Assembly (NCBI GenBank): GCA_902797165.1
Contig: CADBRU010000002.1
Location: forward strand, 55,199 to 119,198
Length of the DNA stretch: 64,000 nucleotides
DNA from: an uncultured Elusimicrobium sp.
GTDB lineage: Bacteria; Elusimicrobiota; Elusimicrobia; Elusimicrobiales; Elusimicrobiaceae
Direction of reading: 5' to 3'
Shown here one piece after another: positions 1 to 7,416 of this stretch. The position numbers were made by a program, and so were the translations under genes. Below the pieces are notes generated by a model. That model saw only the letters and a program-made list of their open reading frames with translations. It did no database searches and had not been told where the DNA came from. The first letter of the stretch is position 1. Every line of letters starts with the position of its first letter.

Positions 1-1
1 G

Positions 2-373
2 GGGCGTAAAGGGCGTCCTTTGTATTTTATGCCCTTTGATGAATTTATGAAAGAGAGTTCTCTTTCTACCATGGAAGGGCGCGGTAAAACGCAGGACTGG
101 TATTTACAGGCTTATGCTATGGTGCAATTTTTGCTCAATTCCTCTTGGGGAAGTTCTCCGTCTAACCGTATGCAATTTCAGCAGTTTACTAACCTAATTG
201 CCCAAGGGGAACAAATGCGCGATCCCGTAAACGGATTCCCCGTGAAAGGAGCCGACGGTAAACCGGTGTATCGTCCTTTCTCCGCGGAAAAGGCCTTAAA
301 CAAGGCTTATCATTACACGAACATCGGTGCGTTCGAACAGGCCTTCTGGCGGTGGCAAGCCGGACAACGTTGA
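2..373 (+). CDS. C-terminal part of a peptidase-like (DUF1570-type) protein, cut by the window edge
   Basis: The reading frame is open from the first bases, so the start lies outside the window and only about 124 residues are visible. The pattern YLQAYAMVQFLL, then a helix ending in LIAQGEQ, then SAEKALNKAY and a final FEQAFWRW resembles the C-terminal helical part of gluzincin-like peptidases of the DUF1570 or peptidase-MA type. The zinc-binding HExxH would lie upstream and cannot be seen, so activity is not shown. A hairpin terminator follows 24 bases after the stop. I read this as a host gene marking the left border of the phage block; the family call is tentative. Confidence 0.5.
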   Translation, partial: GRKGRPLYFMPFDEFMKESSLSTMEGRGKTQDWYLQAYAMVQFLLNSSWGSSPSNRMQFQQFTNLIAQGEQMRDPVNGFPVKGADGKPVYRPFSAEKALNKAYHYTNIGAFEQAFWRWQAGQR

Positions 374-396
374 TTAAATTTAGGATACTTTAAAAG

Positions 397-436
397 GTAT
401 TTTGTCGTCTGCAATTTGACAAAATACTTTTTTTTT
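397..436 (+). terminator. Rho-independent terminator after the left host gene
   Basis: A perfect 10-bp stem GTATTTTGTC (397-406) and GACAAAATAC (418-427) is followed by nine T. It should end transcription of the peptidase-like gene. Its right arm overlaps the -35 box of the promoter at 416-444. Confidence 0.85.
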
Positions 437-444
437 GCTATAAT
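416..444 (+). promoter_or_regulatory. Consensus sigma-70 promoter upstream of the phage late genes
   Basis: TTGACA (416-421) and TATAAT (439-444) are separated by exactly 17 bases, a perfect match to the housekeeping consensus. Most of the spacer is the T-run of the preceding terminator. It points into the terminase genes. Its expected start site (about 451) falls on the first base of another hairpin. Confidence 0.85.
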
Positions 445-450
445 ATATAA

Positions 451-478
451 ATACAAACAGCCCTGTTTGTATTTTTTT
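451..478 (+). other. Hairpin with T-run at the predicted transcript start
   Basis: ATACAAACAG (451-460) and CTGTTTGTAT (463-472) form an inverted repeat with a 2-base centre, followed by seven T. It begins where the promoter at 416-444 should start its transcript. It may act as an early attenuator, as a 5-prime protecting stem, or define a very short RNA. Confidence 0.6.
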
Positions 479-549
479 GTCCTCTTTTTGTTCTGCAGTA
501 GTATTCTGGTTATTTATTTTGTTGCTTACTTCCTATCAAGGGGATATTT

Positions 550-1062
550 ATGCCTAAAAAATCATTACCGATGTCGGCAGATTTGTTTGGCACGGTCGAA
601 AATACCGTGCCGGTGCAGTCGCCAATCGTTGTTGCGGCCCGAAAATCGGCCCCTAAACGCGTTAAAAAGAGAAAAGAAGGATGTCCTTATCAGCCGGAGT
701 TTGCGGCACGTCTGCTGGCGTTTTTTGATGTGCCGCCCTTTCGAGTGACGGAAGTGCAGAAAAAGGACGGGTCTATTACTCTACTAGAAACCGCTTCGGA
801 ATTACCTACTTTTGCGGCTTTTGCCCGGCAACTGGGGGTCACGCAGAAACAACTCATGCAATGGGAAGAAGAACATGCCGACTTTGCCGAAGCCGCCAAA
901 AAAGCGCGTGATTTACAGGGGGATATTCTGATTCAAAACAGTTTGCGGGGCAATTATTCTGCCTCTTTTGCGGTATTTACTGCCAAAAATATTTTGGGTT
1001 GGACCGACGGAAAGGAAATGCCGGTACTGCCGCAAACCCTGGTGGTAAGGTGGGAAAAATAA
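550..1062 (+). CDS. Phage terminase small subunit
   Basis: The 170-residue protein would recognise phage DNA and start packaging with the large subunit encoded next. A basic N-terminal stretch (around residues 30-45, rich in Lys and Arg) precedes a domain with the helix-turn-helix-like segment FARQLGVTQKQLMQWEEEH and the C-terminal signature SFAVFTAKNILGWTD. This resembles small terminases of the P22 gp3-like and related families. The start ATG has AAGGGG upstream. The stop TAA overlaps the start of the large subunit as TAATG, showing translational coupling. No coding gene lies between it and the host gene on the left, so packaging genes are the first genes of the block. Confidence 0.8.
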   Translation: MPKKSLPMSADLFGTVENTVPVQSPIVVAARKSAPKRVKKRKEGCPYQPEFAARLLAFFDVPPFRVTEVQKKDGSITLLETASELPTFAAFARQLGVTQKQLMQWEEEHADFAEAAKKARDLQGDILIQNSLRGNYSASFAVFTAKNILGWTDGKEMPVLPQTLVVRWEK

Positions 1063-2387
1063 TGCCACGCAAAAAGAAGTCTGCTTCTGATATTTCGGTG
1101 GTAATTCCCTATAAGCCGCGATATCCGCAGACGATTATTCATCCGGCGCTGGAAAGCCACCGCTTTAGTGTGCTTGTTACACACCGGCAACTGGGCAAAA
1201 CCGTTTGTGCAATTAATCATTTGCTTAAATGTGCCTTGCAAAATTCATTACCGTCGGCACGTTATTTTTATATTGCTCCGTTTTTAAAACAAGCCAAATT
1301 AATTGCGTGGGATTATATTCGGCGGTTTTCCGCCCCGATTCCGGGAGTTAAATTATCCGAAACGGAGTTGTGTGTCAGTTTGCCCACAGGTGCAAAAATT
1401 TGGTTGTTGGGGGCGGATAATCCCGATGCTTTGCGCGGTACGTATGCCGACGGAGTAGTTTTGGATGAATATGCGCAAATTAAACCTGAGGTGTACGATG
1501 AAATCATACGGCCGATGCTACTATCGCGGCAAGGGTGGGTTGTTTTTACAGGAACGCCGAAGGGACAAAATCAATTTTATCAGTTATATCAAGCGGCTCA
1601 AAAAGCCATGCAGACCGACCCGGAGCATTGGTGGTGCGGCGTGTTTCGTGCCGACGAAACAGGCATTATTTCTCCTGCCGAATTAGCCGAACTGCAACGT
1701 CGTACGCCGGAGCATTTGTTTCGGCAAGAATATTTATGCGATTTTACCGCCGATGCCGAGGATATCTTTATTCCTATGGATTTGATTTCACAGGCTTGCG
1801 GGCGCAGTTATGCGCCGGCCGAACTTGCGTATGCGCCCAAAATTATCGGCGTAGATCCCGCGCGTTTCGGGGCGGATAGAAGCGTTATTTTTAAGCGGCG
1901 CGGTTTGCAATCTTATCCGCCGGAGATTTACCAAAAAATAGACCAAATGCAACTGGCAGCCCATGTAGCGGCGGCCATTAAAAGTTTTGCACCGGACGGC
2001 GTGTTTATTGACAGCGGTTGCGGAGGTGGCGTGATAGACCGTTTGCGTCAACTAGGTTTTGAAATTACGGAAGTTAATTTCGGCTCCTCACCGATAAAAG
2101 CCGGACAATATGTTAATAAACGTGCCGAAATATGGGGAAATATGAAGGCATGGCTTGAGGCGGGGGGAGCCTTGCCTGCTTTGCCGGAACTAAAAGCGGA
2201 TTTATGTGCGGTGCGTTATGATTTTGATGCGGCGGGGCGGCTGCGCTTAGAAAGCAAAGATATACTTAAAGCACGTTGCGGACACAGCCCCGATTTGGCA
2301 GATGCGCTGGCCCTTACCTTTGCTATGCCGGTGCAAAAAAGGTCTTTGCACAGTTGTTTCGCACGTAGCGATTACGACGTATTGTGA
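1062..2387 (+). CDS. Phage terminase large subunit (packaging ATPase and nuclease)
   Basis: This 441-residue protein is the motor that pumps DNA into the procapsid and cuts it. The ATPase half shows a Walker A variant THRQLGKT (40-47), Walker B VVLDE (132-136) and the coupling motif FTGTPKG (162-168). The RNase H-like nuclease half shows IGVDPARFG with Asp265, FIDSG with Asp317 and DLADALALTF with Asp411 and Asp414. All expected catalytic acids are present, so it looks functional. The frame is open further upstream, but the ATG at 1062 overlaps the small-subunit stop and gives a normal N-terminus. The next genes are a pilin and a small reverse membrane gene before the portal, an unusual interruption of the terminase-portal pair. 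Confidence 0.93.
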   Translation: MPRKKKSASDISVVIPYKPRYPQTIIHPALESHRFSVLVTHRQLGKTVCAINHLLKCALQNSLPSARYFYIAPFLKQAKLIAWDYIRRFSAPIPGVKLSETELCVSLPTGAKIWLLGADNPDALRGTYADGVVLDEYAQIKPEVYDEIIRPMLLSRQGWVVFTGTPKGQNQFYQLYQAAQKAMQTDPEHWWCGVFRADETGIISPAELAELQRRTPEHLFRQEYLCDFTADAEDIFIPMDLISQACGRSYAPAELAYAPKIIGVDPARFGADRSVIFKRRGLQSYPPEIYQKIDQMQLAAHVAAAIKSFAPDGVFIDSGCGGGVIDRLRQLGFEITEVNFGSSPIKAGQYVNKRAEIWGNMKAWLEAGGALPALPELKADLCAVRYDFDAAGRLRLESKDILKARCGHSPDLADALALTFAMPVQKRSLHSCFARSDYDVL

Positions 2388-2417
2388 CTCCTTTTTTAAA
2401 AAAACTGAAAAAAAGGC

Positions 2418-2449
2418 TTGACAAACGCAGTTTTTTTTTTTTTAAGAAT
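2418..2449 (+). promoter_or_regulatory. Promoter of the phage-embedded pilin, with a 13-T tract in the spacer
   Basis: TTGACA (2418-2423) is followed by a spacer with 13 T (2431-2443), then AAGAAT (2444-2449), giving 20 bases between boxes. The region aligns with the promoter of the pilin at 26092, where TTGATA and TAAAAT are 17 apart. Loss of three T would restore the ideal spacing. Confidence 0.55.
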
Positions 2450-2505
2450 AATTATTGTAGTAGTTTGCATAAAAAATTGTATATTATGGGAAAAAGGAGA
2501 AAATT

Positions 2506-2997
2506 ATGAAAAAAGGTTTTACACTTATCGAACTATTGGTAGTTGTTTTGATTATCGGCATTTTGTCTGCTATTGCTTTGCCGCAGTATCAGGTAGCGGT
2601 AGCCAAATCGCGTGCCGCCACTGTGTTGCCTGTGTTAAAAAATATGAATGATGCGGCCAAGATATATTATATGGGAAATAATACTTATGTGACGGATCTT
2701 CGTGATTTAGATATCGAATTGCCAAGTGGCGGAGAGTATAATAATGACTATACCGAAATGACCTATCCCCATCAGAAATTCAAATTATGTGCCGTCTGTA
2801 ATACAGATGGTAGTATGCAGGCTTATCCCGATACGACGGGTTTACCTGATTTGTATATAGAATTTTATTACGGCGGAAATAAGATGTGTTGGGCTTCTGC
2901 TACTTCTACTTTAGAAAATAAAGTTTGTAAATCTTTGGCGGGCGCCGGTGATACTATTACCAGTGGTTCTCGCAAAGGATATGTCTTGAATTTTTAA
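2506..2997 (+). CDS. Type IV pilin-like protein inside the phage late region
   Basis: This 163-residue protein has a class III prepilin signal: MKKG, then the hydrophobic helix FTLIELLVVVLIIGILSA with Glu at mature position 5, cut before Phe5 by the prepilin peptidase. The helix anchors the subunit in the inner membrane before assembly into a pilus or pseudopilus. The globular part has Cys-containing loops (CAVC, a late MCWAS and VCKSLAG). The start has the SD AAAGGAG. It resembles the pilins at 25147, 26092, 32652 and 55060 far more than any phage structural protein, and its promoter also matches one of theirs, so it looks like a host gene carried in the element. No pilus assembly genes are in the window. 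Confidence 0.88.
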   Translation: MKKGFTLIELLVVVLIIGILSAIALPQYQVAVAKSRAATVLPVLKNMNDAAKIYYMGNNTYVTDLRDLDIELPSGGEYNNDYTEMTYPHQKFKLCAVCNTDGSMQAYPDTTGLPDLYIEFYYGGNKMCWASATSTLENKVCKSLAGAGDTITSGSRKGYVLNF

Positions 2998-3019
2998 GAG
3001 ACTTTTTCTTCTTACTAAC

Positions 3020-3069
3020 AAAAAACTTGACAATGCTAACAAAATATGCTATAATTAGCATTGTCAAGT
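3020..3069 (-). terminator. Minus-strand terminator formed by a 15-bp inverted repeat
   Basis: ACTTGACAATGCTAA (3025-3039) and its exact complement (3055-3069) flank a 15-base loop. On the minus strand the stem is followed by a run of T, so it should terminate the small gene ending at 3103. The same DNA contains a plus-strand promoter. Confidence 0.75.
3027..3055 (+). promoter_or_regulatory. Consensus promoter inside an inverted repeat, reading toward the portal
   Basis: TTGACA (3027-3032) and TATAAT (3050-3055) are 17 bases apart. The -35 box lies in the left arm of a 15-bp palindrome and the right arm covers the start site, so a dimeric regulator could also bind here. The transcript would run antisense across the gene at 3103-3279 into the portal gene. 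Confidence 0.75.
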
Positions 3070-3102
3070 ATAAACCTAATAAATTCTTATTTTAGACGAT
3101 AA

Positions 3103-3279
3103 TTATATCGTTCCTATCATTAAAAACGTTAAGACAGATACTAACAATACTGTCAAAACAATCGAAATCCAAGTTGCTTTCTTTTTGCTGCCGCGCGGAA
3201 ACATAGCGCGGGTAATAATATAAAACCCCGGCAGTGCCAGTAATGCTGCGAAAATCAAAATTGCAATTAAGCCACCCAT
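3103..3279 (-). CDS. Small two-helix membrane protein (58 aa)
   Basis: The product starts MGGLIAILIFAALLALPGFY and has two hydrophobic segments (about residues 3-23 and 37-57). They are separated by a basic loop containing RGSKKK. The start has a strong SD (GGAGG, 6 bases upstream) and a hairpin terminator follows, so the gene is well supported despite its size. It lies opposite to all neighbouring phage genes, between the pilin and the portal, and is crossed by antisense transcription from 3027-3055. I do not recognise the family. Its size and topology would fit a small toxin, superinfection-exclusion or membrane regulator protein, but nothing shows this. Confidence 0.7.
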   Translation of the reverse strand: MGGLIAILIFAALLALPGFYIITRAMFPRGSKKKATWISIVLTVLLVSVLTFLMIGTI

Positions 3280-3382
3280 GGTGCGCCTCCAAATAGTTGT
3301 TTCTTATATACTAATAAATTTTGTTTTTGTTTGTTCGTTTCTTTTTAATGAGTCTGATTAATTTATCTTACAAAGGGGAATT

Positions 3383-4945
3383 ATGAATCAAGAAAAAAAC
3401 CTATCGGCGGAAATTTTCCGCCAAGAATACGACCGTATGAAAGCCGACGGACAGGAATGGCAAAAAACGTGGAAGGAATTATCCCGTTTTATTGCGCCGA
3501 CCCGCGGATTTTTTGAGGGAGATAAAGCCAACGATGGTAAAAAAATCGATCACCGCAGTTTAATCGATTCTGATCCGCTGCTGGCGGTGGAAGTATTAAG
3601 TGCGGGTATGGTGTCGGGACTGACAAGCCCAAGCCGCAGTTGGTTCGAACTTAGCCTTTCCGACGGGCAATTAAATAAACAAAGTGATGTAAAAACATGG
3701 CTCTATGAGGTGCGCCGACGCATGGAAGATGTGTTTTCTCGCTCCAACTTGTATCACGTTTTGCATGGGTTTTATCAAGAAATTTCCGTGTTTGGCACGG
3801 CGGCATTTTTGCTGGAAGAAGATTTTGACCGGGTGATTTCTTGCCGCAGTTTTACCGCCGGAGAATATGTATTAGGGGCGGATGCCAAAGGACAAATTAA
3901 TTCCTTCGGGCGTGAGTTTTTTATGACCGCTTCCCAAATGGCCGAACAATTTGGCAAGGAAAATTTGCCGCTCTCTATTCGTCGCGCCGCGGAAGAAAAA
4001 CGCACGCAGTGGTTTAAGGTGCTGCATGTAATTATGCCCAATCCGCAAGCAAATGAAAATAAATTAGATGCCGCTCACATGCCTTTTGTGTCTGCTTATT
4101 TTACACCGGAGGGGCATTTGTTAAAACGCGGGGGATATCATGAATTTCCGGTAATTGCGGCCCGTTGGGAAGTTAAAAATTCGACGGATATTTACGGACG
4201 CGGCCCGGGGTGGAAGGCCTTGGGTGATGTAAAAATGTTGCAGAAAATGCAAAAAACAAAACTCATTGCCCTTGATAAAAATACCAATCCGCCCATGATG
4301 GTATCTTCAAATGTGCAAGGGGAAGTAAATTTATTGCCGGGCGGTCTGACCCGCTACAATGGTACGACGGACGCCGCCGTAAAACCCGCCTATCAAGTGC
4401 CGGTTGATCTTCATGCGTTGGAAGCCAGTATCGAGAAAGTTAAACAAACCATTCGCAGCCAATTTTTTGCAGATGTGTTTTTGATGTTAAGTGCGCAAAA
4501 TTTTTCACACATGACTGCGACCGAAGTAGCTGAGCGGCATCAAGAAAAAATGTTAGTGTTGGGACCGGTACTGGAACGACTTAAAAATGAATTATTAGAT
4601 CCGCTTATTGAGCGTACATTTGCCATTATGATTCGCCGAGGGGTACTACCTTTCCCGCCGGAAAATATGCAAGGACAAGACGTTAAAATTCATTATGTGT
4701 CTATGATTGCACAAGCCCAAAAACAAAGCGGTATGGCGGCTATCGAACAAGGCATTGCCTTTACCGCCCAACTGGCTCAAGCCAATCCGCAAGTGTTGGA
4801 CCGTGTCAACTTTGATGCGGCCTTGGAAGAAGGACTTGATTTATTGGGGGTGCCCGCGGTGATGTTGCGCTCGCCAGCAGAAACTTCGCAGTTGCGTGCG
4901 CAACGTCAGATGGCAGAAATAACTGCAGTCACGACTCCTAAATAG
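3383..4945 (+). CDS. Phage portal (head-to-tail connector, T7 gp8-like)
   Basis: This 520-residue protein should form the dodecameric ring through which DNA enters and leaves the head. The segments WKELSRFIAPTRG, EVLSAGMVSGLTSPSRSWF and FSHMTATEVAERHQEKM, and the late ERLKNELLDPLIERTFAI, are typical of the podovirus head-tail connector family (T7 gp8, BPP-1 and relatives). Length agrees with the family, usually 500-560 residues. The start has the SD AAAGGGG. It is followed by a structured 118-base gap and then the Bbp19-like gene, the order known from BPP-1-type phages. Confidence 0.92.
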   Translation: MNQEKNLSAEIFRQEYDRMKADGQEWQKTWKELSRFIAPTRGFFEGDKANDGKKIDHRSLIDSDPLLAVEVLSAGMVSGLTSPSRSWFELSLSDGQLNKQSDVKTWLYEVRRRMEDVFSRSNLYHVLHGFYQEISVFGTAAFLLEEDFDRVISCRSFTAGEYVLGADAKGQINSFGREFFMTASQMAEQFGKENLPLSIRRAAEEKRTQWFKVLHVIMPNPQANENKLDAAHMPFVSAYFTPEGHLLKRGGYHEFPVIAARWEVKNSTDIYGRGPGWKALGDVKMLQKMQKTKLIALDKNTNPPMMVSSNVQGEVNLLPGGLTRYNGTTDAAVKPAYQVPVDLHALEASIEKVKQTIRSQFFADVFLMLSAQNFSHMTATEVAERHQEKMLVLGPVLERLKNELLDPLIERTFAIMIRRGVLPFPPENMQGQDVKIHYVSMIAQAQKQSGMAAIEQGIAFTAQLAQANPQVLDRVNFDAALEEGLDLLGVPAVMLRSPAETSQLRAQRQMAEITAVTTPK

Positions 4946-5003
4946 CAGAACAAAAAAAGAAACGGGGTTTCGCCTAAGAAGGGTGGCCTAAAATTAACGA
5001 GCG

Positions 5004-5051
5004 CCCCTTGGCGAAGGGGAGAGGAAAGGACGTCATTTTCCTCTCTACCCC
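5004..5051 (+). other. Two mutually exclusive hairpins between portal and Bbp19-like gene
   Basis: CCCCTT (5004-5009) pairs with AAGGGG (5014-5019). The same GGGG, extended by AGAGGAAA (to 5027), can instead pair with TTTCCTCTC and CCC (5037-5050). No T-run follows. The second fold ends just before the SD AAGGG of the gene at 5064, so the switch could set translation or mRNA stability. Confidence 0.5.
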
Positions 5052-5063
5052 GAAGGGAAATAT

Positions 5064-5372
5064 ATGAGTAAACGATCTCGTGAAAAAAGAAATACAGCCG
5101 ATTTGGCTTGCCTGTTAAAGTTACCGCAAGGCCGACGTGTTTTGTGGCGTATCATGCAAGCAGCACGTTTGGATGAACACGGTTTTGTCCCCGCAGATCC
5201 GTATGCAACGGCTTTCCATTGCGGACAAAAAAGTATCGGCCTTTTTTTACAGGCAGAAATTGCCCAAATTTCGCCGCTGATGTTAGCGCAAATGCGTGCG
5301 GAATATATTTCAGAGACCACCTCTGAACAAAATCAAATTAATAAAGAAAACGAGGAAATGCACAATGTCTGA
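5064..5372 (+). CDS. Bbp19-like phage protein
   Basis: This 102-residue protein resembles the Bbp19 family, a small protein encoded beside the portal in BPP-1-like phages. Matching parts are the basic N-terminus, LPQGRRVLWRIMQAARL, and the later segment HCGQKSIGLFLQAEI. Its molecular role is not established as far as I know. It overlaps the scaffold gene by 8 bases, so translation is coupled. The start ATG is preceded by GAAGGGAAA. Confidence 0.7.
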   Translation: MSKRSREKRNTADLACLLKLPQGRRVLWRIMQAARLDEHGFVPADPYATAFHCGQKSIGLFLQAEIAQISPLMLAQMRAEYISETTSEQNQINKENEEMHNV

Positions 5373-5958
5373 AACCTCCCAAGAAAACAGTACACCCGTT
5401 ACAAATTTAACCGATAAACAGGTCGCCGAAGTATCCGACCGGCCGAGCCAAGCGGAAGTGATTTCCGAGAAGGATCGGTTGCCAGAAAATCAAACAACTT
5501 GTTTTGATGTGGACGTCTACAAAGACGTGCAATTACCCCAGTCGTTGCAAGGTGGTGAGGAGCATTTTGCTTCTTTTAAAACCTTAGCGGCGCAACTTAA
5601 CTTGCCCGCCGAAACCGTGCAGAAATTGGTGGCATGGGAAGCCGCTATTGCCGATGACGAACAGAAAAAAACGCAAGCGGATCGTGCCGATATTCTGCAG
5701 AAATGGACGGACCGAACCAAAGAAATATTGGGGCCGTCTTATCAGCGGGAAATCTGCCGTGCGTTGGAAGCGGTAGATCGTTTCGGCGGGCCGCAGTTGC
5801 GGGAATTGTTAGAAGTGACGGGACTGGGAAATCATCCCGTTATCGTCAAAACGTTTCAACAAATCAGTGCGCAAATCGGGGAAGATATTTCTGTGAGCGG
5901 GCGGACGCGCCATCAAATAGATAAAACTTTTGCCGAAGCACTTTACGGAAAGGAGTAA
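5365..5958 (+). CDS. Putative capsid scaffolding protein
   Basis: The 197-residue product is acidic with a polar, probably disordered N-terminus (rich in Glu, Thr and Ser) followed by predicted helices (FASFKTLAAQLNLPAETVQ and onward). That composition, together with its place directly before the capsid gene, is what scaffolding proteins of podoviruses such as T7 gp9 look like. The ATG at 5365 is chosen because it overlaps the preceding gene by 8 bases and has GAGGAAATG upstream. The frame is open further upstream. The role rests mainly on position and composition. Confidence 0.65.
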   Translation: MSETSQENSTPVTNLTDKQVAEVSDRPSQAEVISEKDRLPENQTTCFDVDVYKDVQLPQSLQGGEEHFASFKTLAAQLNLPAETVQKLVAWEAAIADDEQKKTQADRADILQKWTDRTKEILGPSYQREICRALEAVDRFGGPQLRELLEVTGLGNHPVIVKTFQQISAQIGEDISVSGRTRHQIDKTFAEALYGKE

Positions 5959-6004
5959 CCTCTCTTTCCCGTCCTATCAGGACCAACTTTAACAAGGAAA
6001 TTTT

Positions 6005-6982
6005 ATGGCAATTATTGCAGAGAAACAATATAACTTGCTCGATTATGCCAAACAATTTGACGAATCGGGCCAAGAACTTGCGATCGCCGAAGTACTGAGT
6101 AAATCTAATCCGATTATCGGCGATGCATTAGTGATTGAAAGTAATTTAGACAGCGGCCATGAGTATGCCGTACGTACCGGAATTCCGGAAGGTACTTGGC
6201 GCCGCGCTTATCAAGGCATTGAACCGGCCAAAGCCACTACTAAAGTGGTGGTAGAAGGATACGGTACTTTGTCTGCTTATTCCGTCGTCGATAAACTCAT
6301 TGCGGAAAAGGGCGGCAATTTACAAGCCGTACGTACCGGCCAAAGTAAAGCCATTATTGCCGGTATGTCTAACACCATGGCACACAATATAATTTACGGA
6401 AACGCGGGGGAAACTCCGGAACGCTTTACCGGACTGGCTGCCCGTTACAGTGCGCTTTCCGGTGCCGAAAGTGCCAAAAACGTAATCGATGCGGGGGGAA
6501 GTACCGACGGTCAAAATTCATCTATTTACTTAGTGGTATGGGACAGTGACAAAGTCTTTACTTTCTTTCCGAAAGGCTCTAAAGCCGGTATTGAGCGTGT
6601 CGATCATGGTTTAGTAAATCACGTCGATGCCAGCAACAATGAATATCCCGCCTACAAAGAATATTTCGAGTGGAAACTGGGCCTTGCCGTGCAAGATTGG
6701 CGTTATGCCGGACGTATTTGCAACATTGATGTGACTAATGTCCCGTCTACGTTGATTGACAAGATGTGTGAATTGGAAGAAAAAATTCAAAGTTTAAACT
6801 TGGGCAAACCGGTTTGGTATATGAACCGTACCGTCAAGGCTGCCTTGCGTAAATTAGCCAGCAGCAAACAAAATGTCCAATACACACCGGACCAAATTAC
6901 CAGCCGTCCTATGATGACGTTTAACGAAATTCCGGTCCACGTATGTGATGCAATCGTCGATACGGAAAATGTGGTGGCTTAG
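6005..6982 (+). CDS. Major capsid protein (HK97 fold expected; BPP-1/epsilon15-like)
   Basis: This 325-residue protein lies in the normal capsid position after the scaffold. The segments YAVRTGIPEGTWRRAYQGI, then YGTLSAYSVVDKLIAEKGG, and the C-terminal FNEIPVHVCDAIVDTE agree with coat proteins of the BPP-1 Bbp17 and epsilon15 gp7 group as I remember them. These coats do not need proteolytic cleavage. The start has the SD AAGGAAA. The cement protein follows 14 bases after the stop, so both are probably made in stoichiometric amounts. Confidence 0.85.
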   Translation: MAIIAEKQYNLLDYAKQFDESGQELAIAEVLSKSNPIIGDALVIESNLDSGHEYAVRTGIPEGTWRRAYQGIEPAKATTKVVVEGYGTLSAYSVVDKLIAEKGGNLQAVRTGQSKAIIAGMSNTMAHNIIYGNAGETPERFTGLAARYSALSGAESAKNVIDAGGSTDGQNSSIYLVVWDSDKVFTFFPKGSKAGIERVDHGLVNHVDASNNEYPAYKEYFEWKLGLAVQDWRYAGRICNIDVTNVPSTLIDKMCELEEKIQSLNLGKPVWYMNRTVKAALRKLASSKQNVQYTPDQITSRPMMTFNEIPVHVCDAIVDTENVVA

Positions 6983-6996
6983 TAGAGGGGGAGATT

Positions 6997-7374
6997 ATGT
7001 TAATTGATAATAGTTTGGTTCTTTCCGAAGGACAATCTGTCTTGGCCACTGCGGCTTCTACCAATGTAATTGATCAAACTGCCGCCGGTGGCGCACATAC
7101 GCACGCTGCTTTTATAGTGCGGGTAGATCAAACCTTTGCGGGGTCTACCGCAGTTAAGATTGCATTGGAAACTTCCGCGGCTTCTGCTTTCGGTACCAAA
7201 AAAGAAGTCTTTGCTACGTCCGTGGCAGCAGCGGACTTGGTAGCGGGGGCAACTGTGGTAAAAGCGGTATTGCCGGCTGGGCTCTTGCGGTATATCCGCG
7301 GTTATTATACGGTTACCGGAGAAGGTACTGCAGGGAAACTGTCTATGTATATTACAGAAGCAGTGGACCTATAA
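6997..7374 (+). CDS. Capsid cement/decoration protein (Bbp16-like)
   Basis: The 125-residue product begins MLIDNSLVLSEGQSVLATAA and is rich in Ala, Thr and Val, as in the Bbp16 family of cement proteins that bind the outside of BPP-1-type heads. The predicted fold is all-beta. It follows the capsid gene directly (SD GGGGGAG) and is the last gene before a strong terminator at 7384-7416 and a long AT-rich gap. Confidence 0.75.
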   Translation: MLIDNSLVLSEGQSVLATAASTNVIDQTAAGGAHTHAAFIVRVDQTFAGSTAVKIALETSAASAFGTKKEVFATSVAAADLVAGATVVKAVLPAGLLRYIRGYYTVTGEGTAGKLSMYITEAVDL

Positions 7375-7383
7375 AATAAGCAA

Positions 7384-7416
7384 GGGGGCGCGCTTTTCTG
7401 CCCGCGCGCCTCTTTT
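7384..7416 (+). terminator. Terminator after the head genes
   Basis: GGCGCGC (7387-7393) and GCGCGCC (7404-7410) form a GC-only stem followed by TCTTTT. It separates the head module from the tail module. Confidence 0.8.

Noticed and set aside
374..549. Left attachment site of the phage block
   Set aside because: No direct repeat of useful length shared with 17700-17800 or with the tRNA-Thr end was found by eye.
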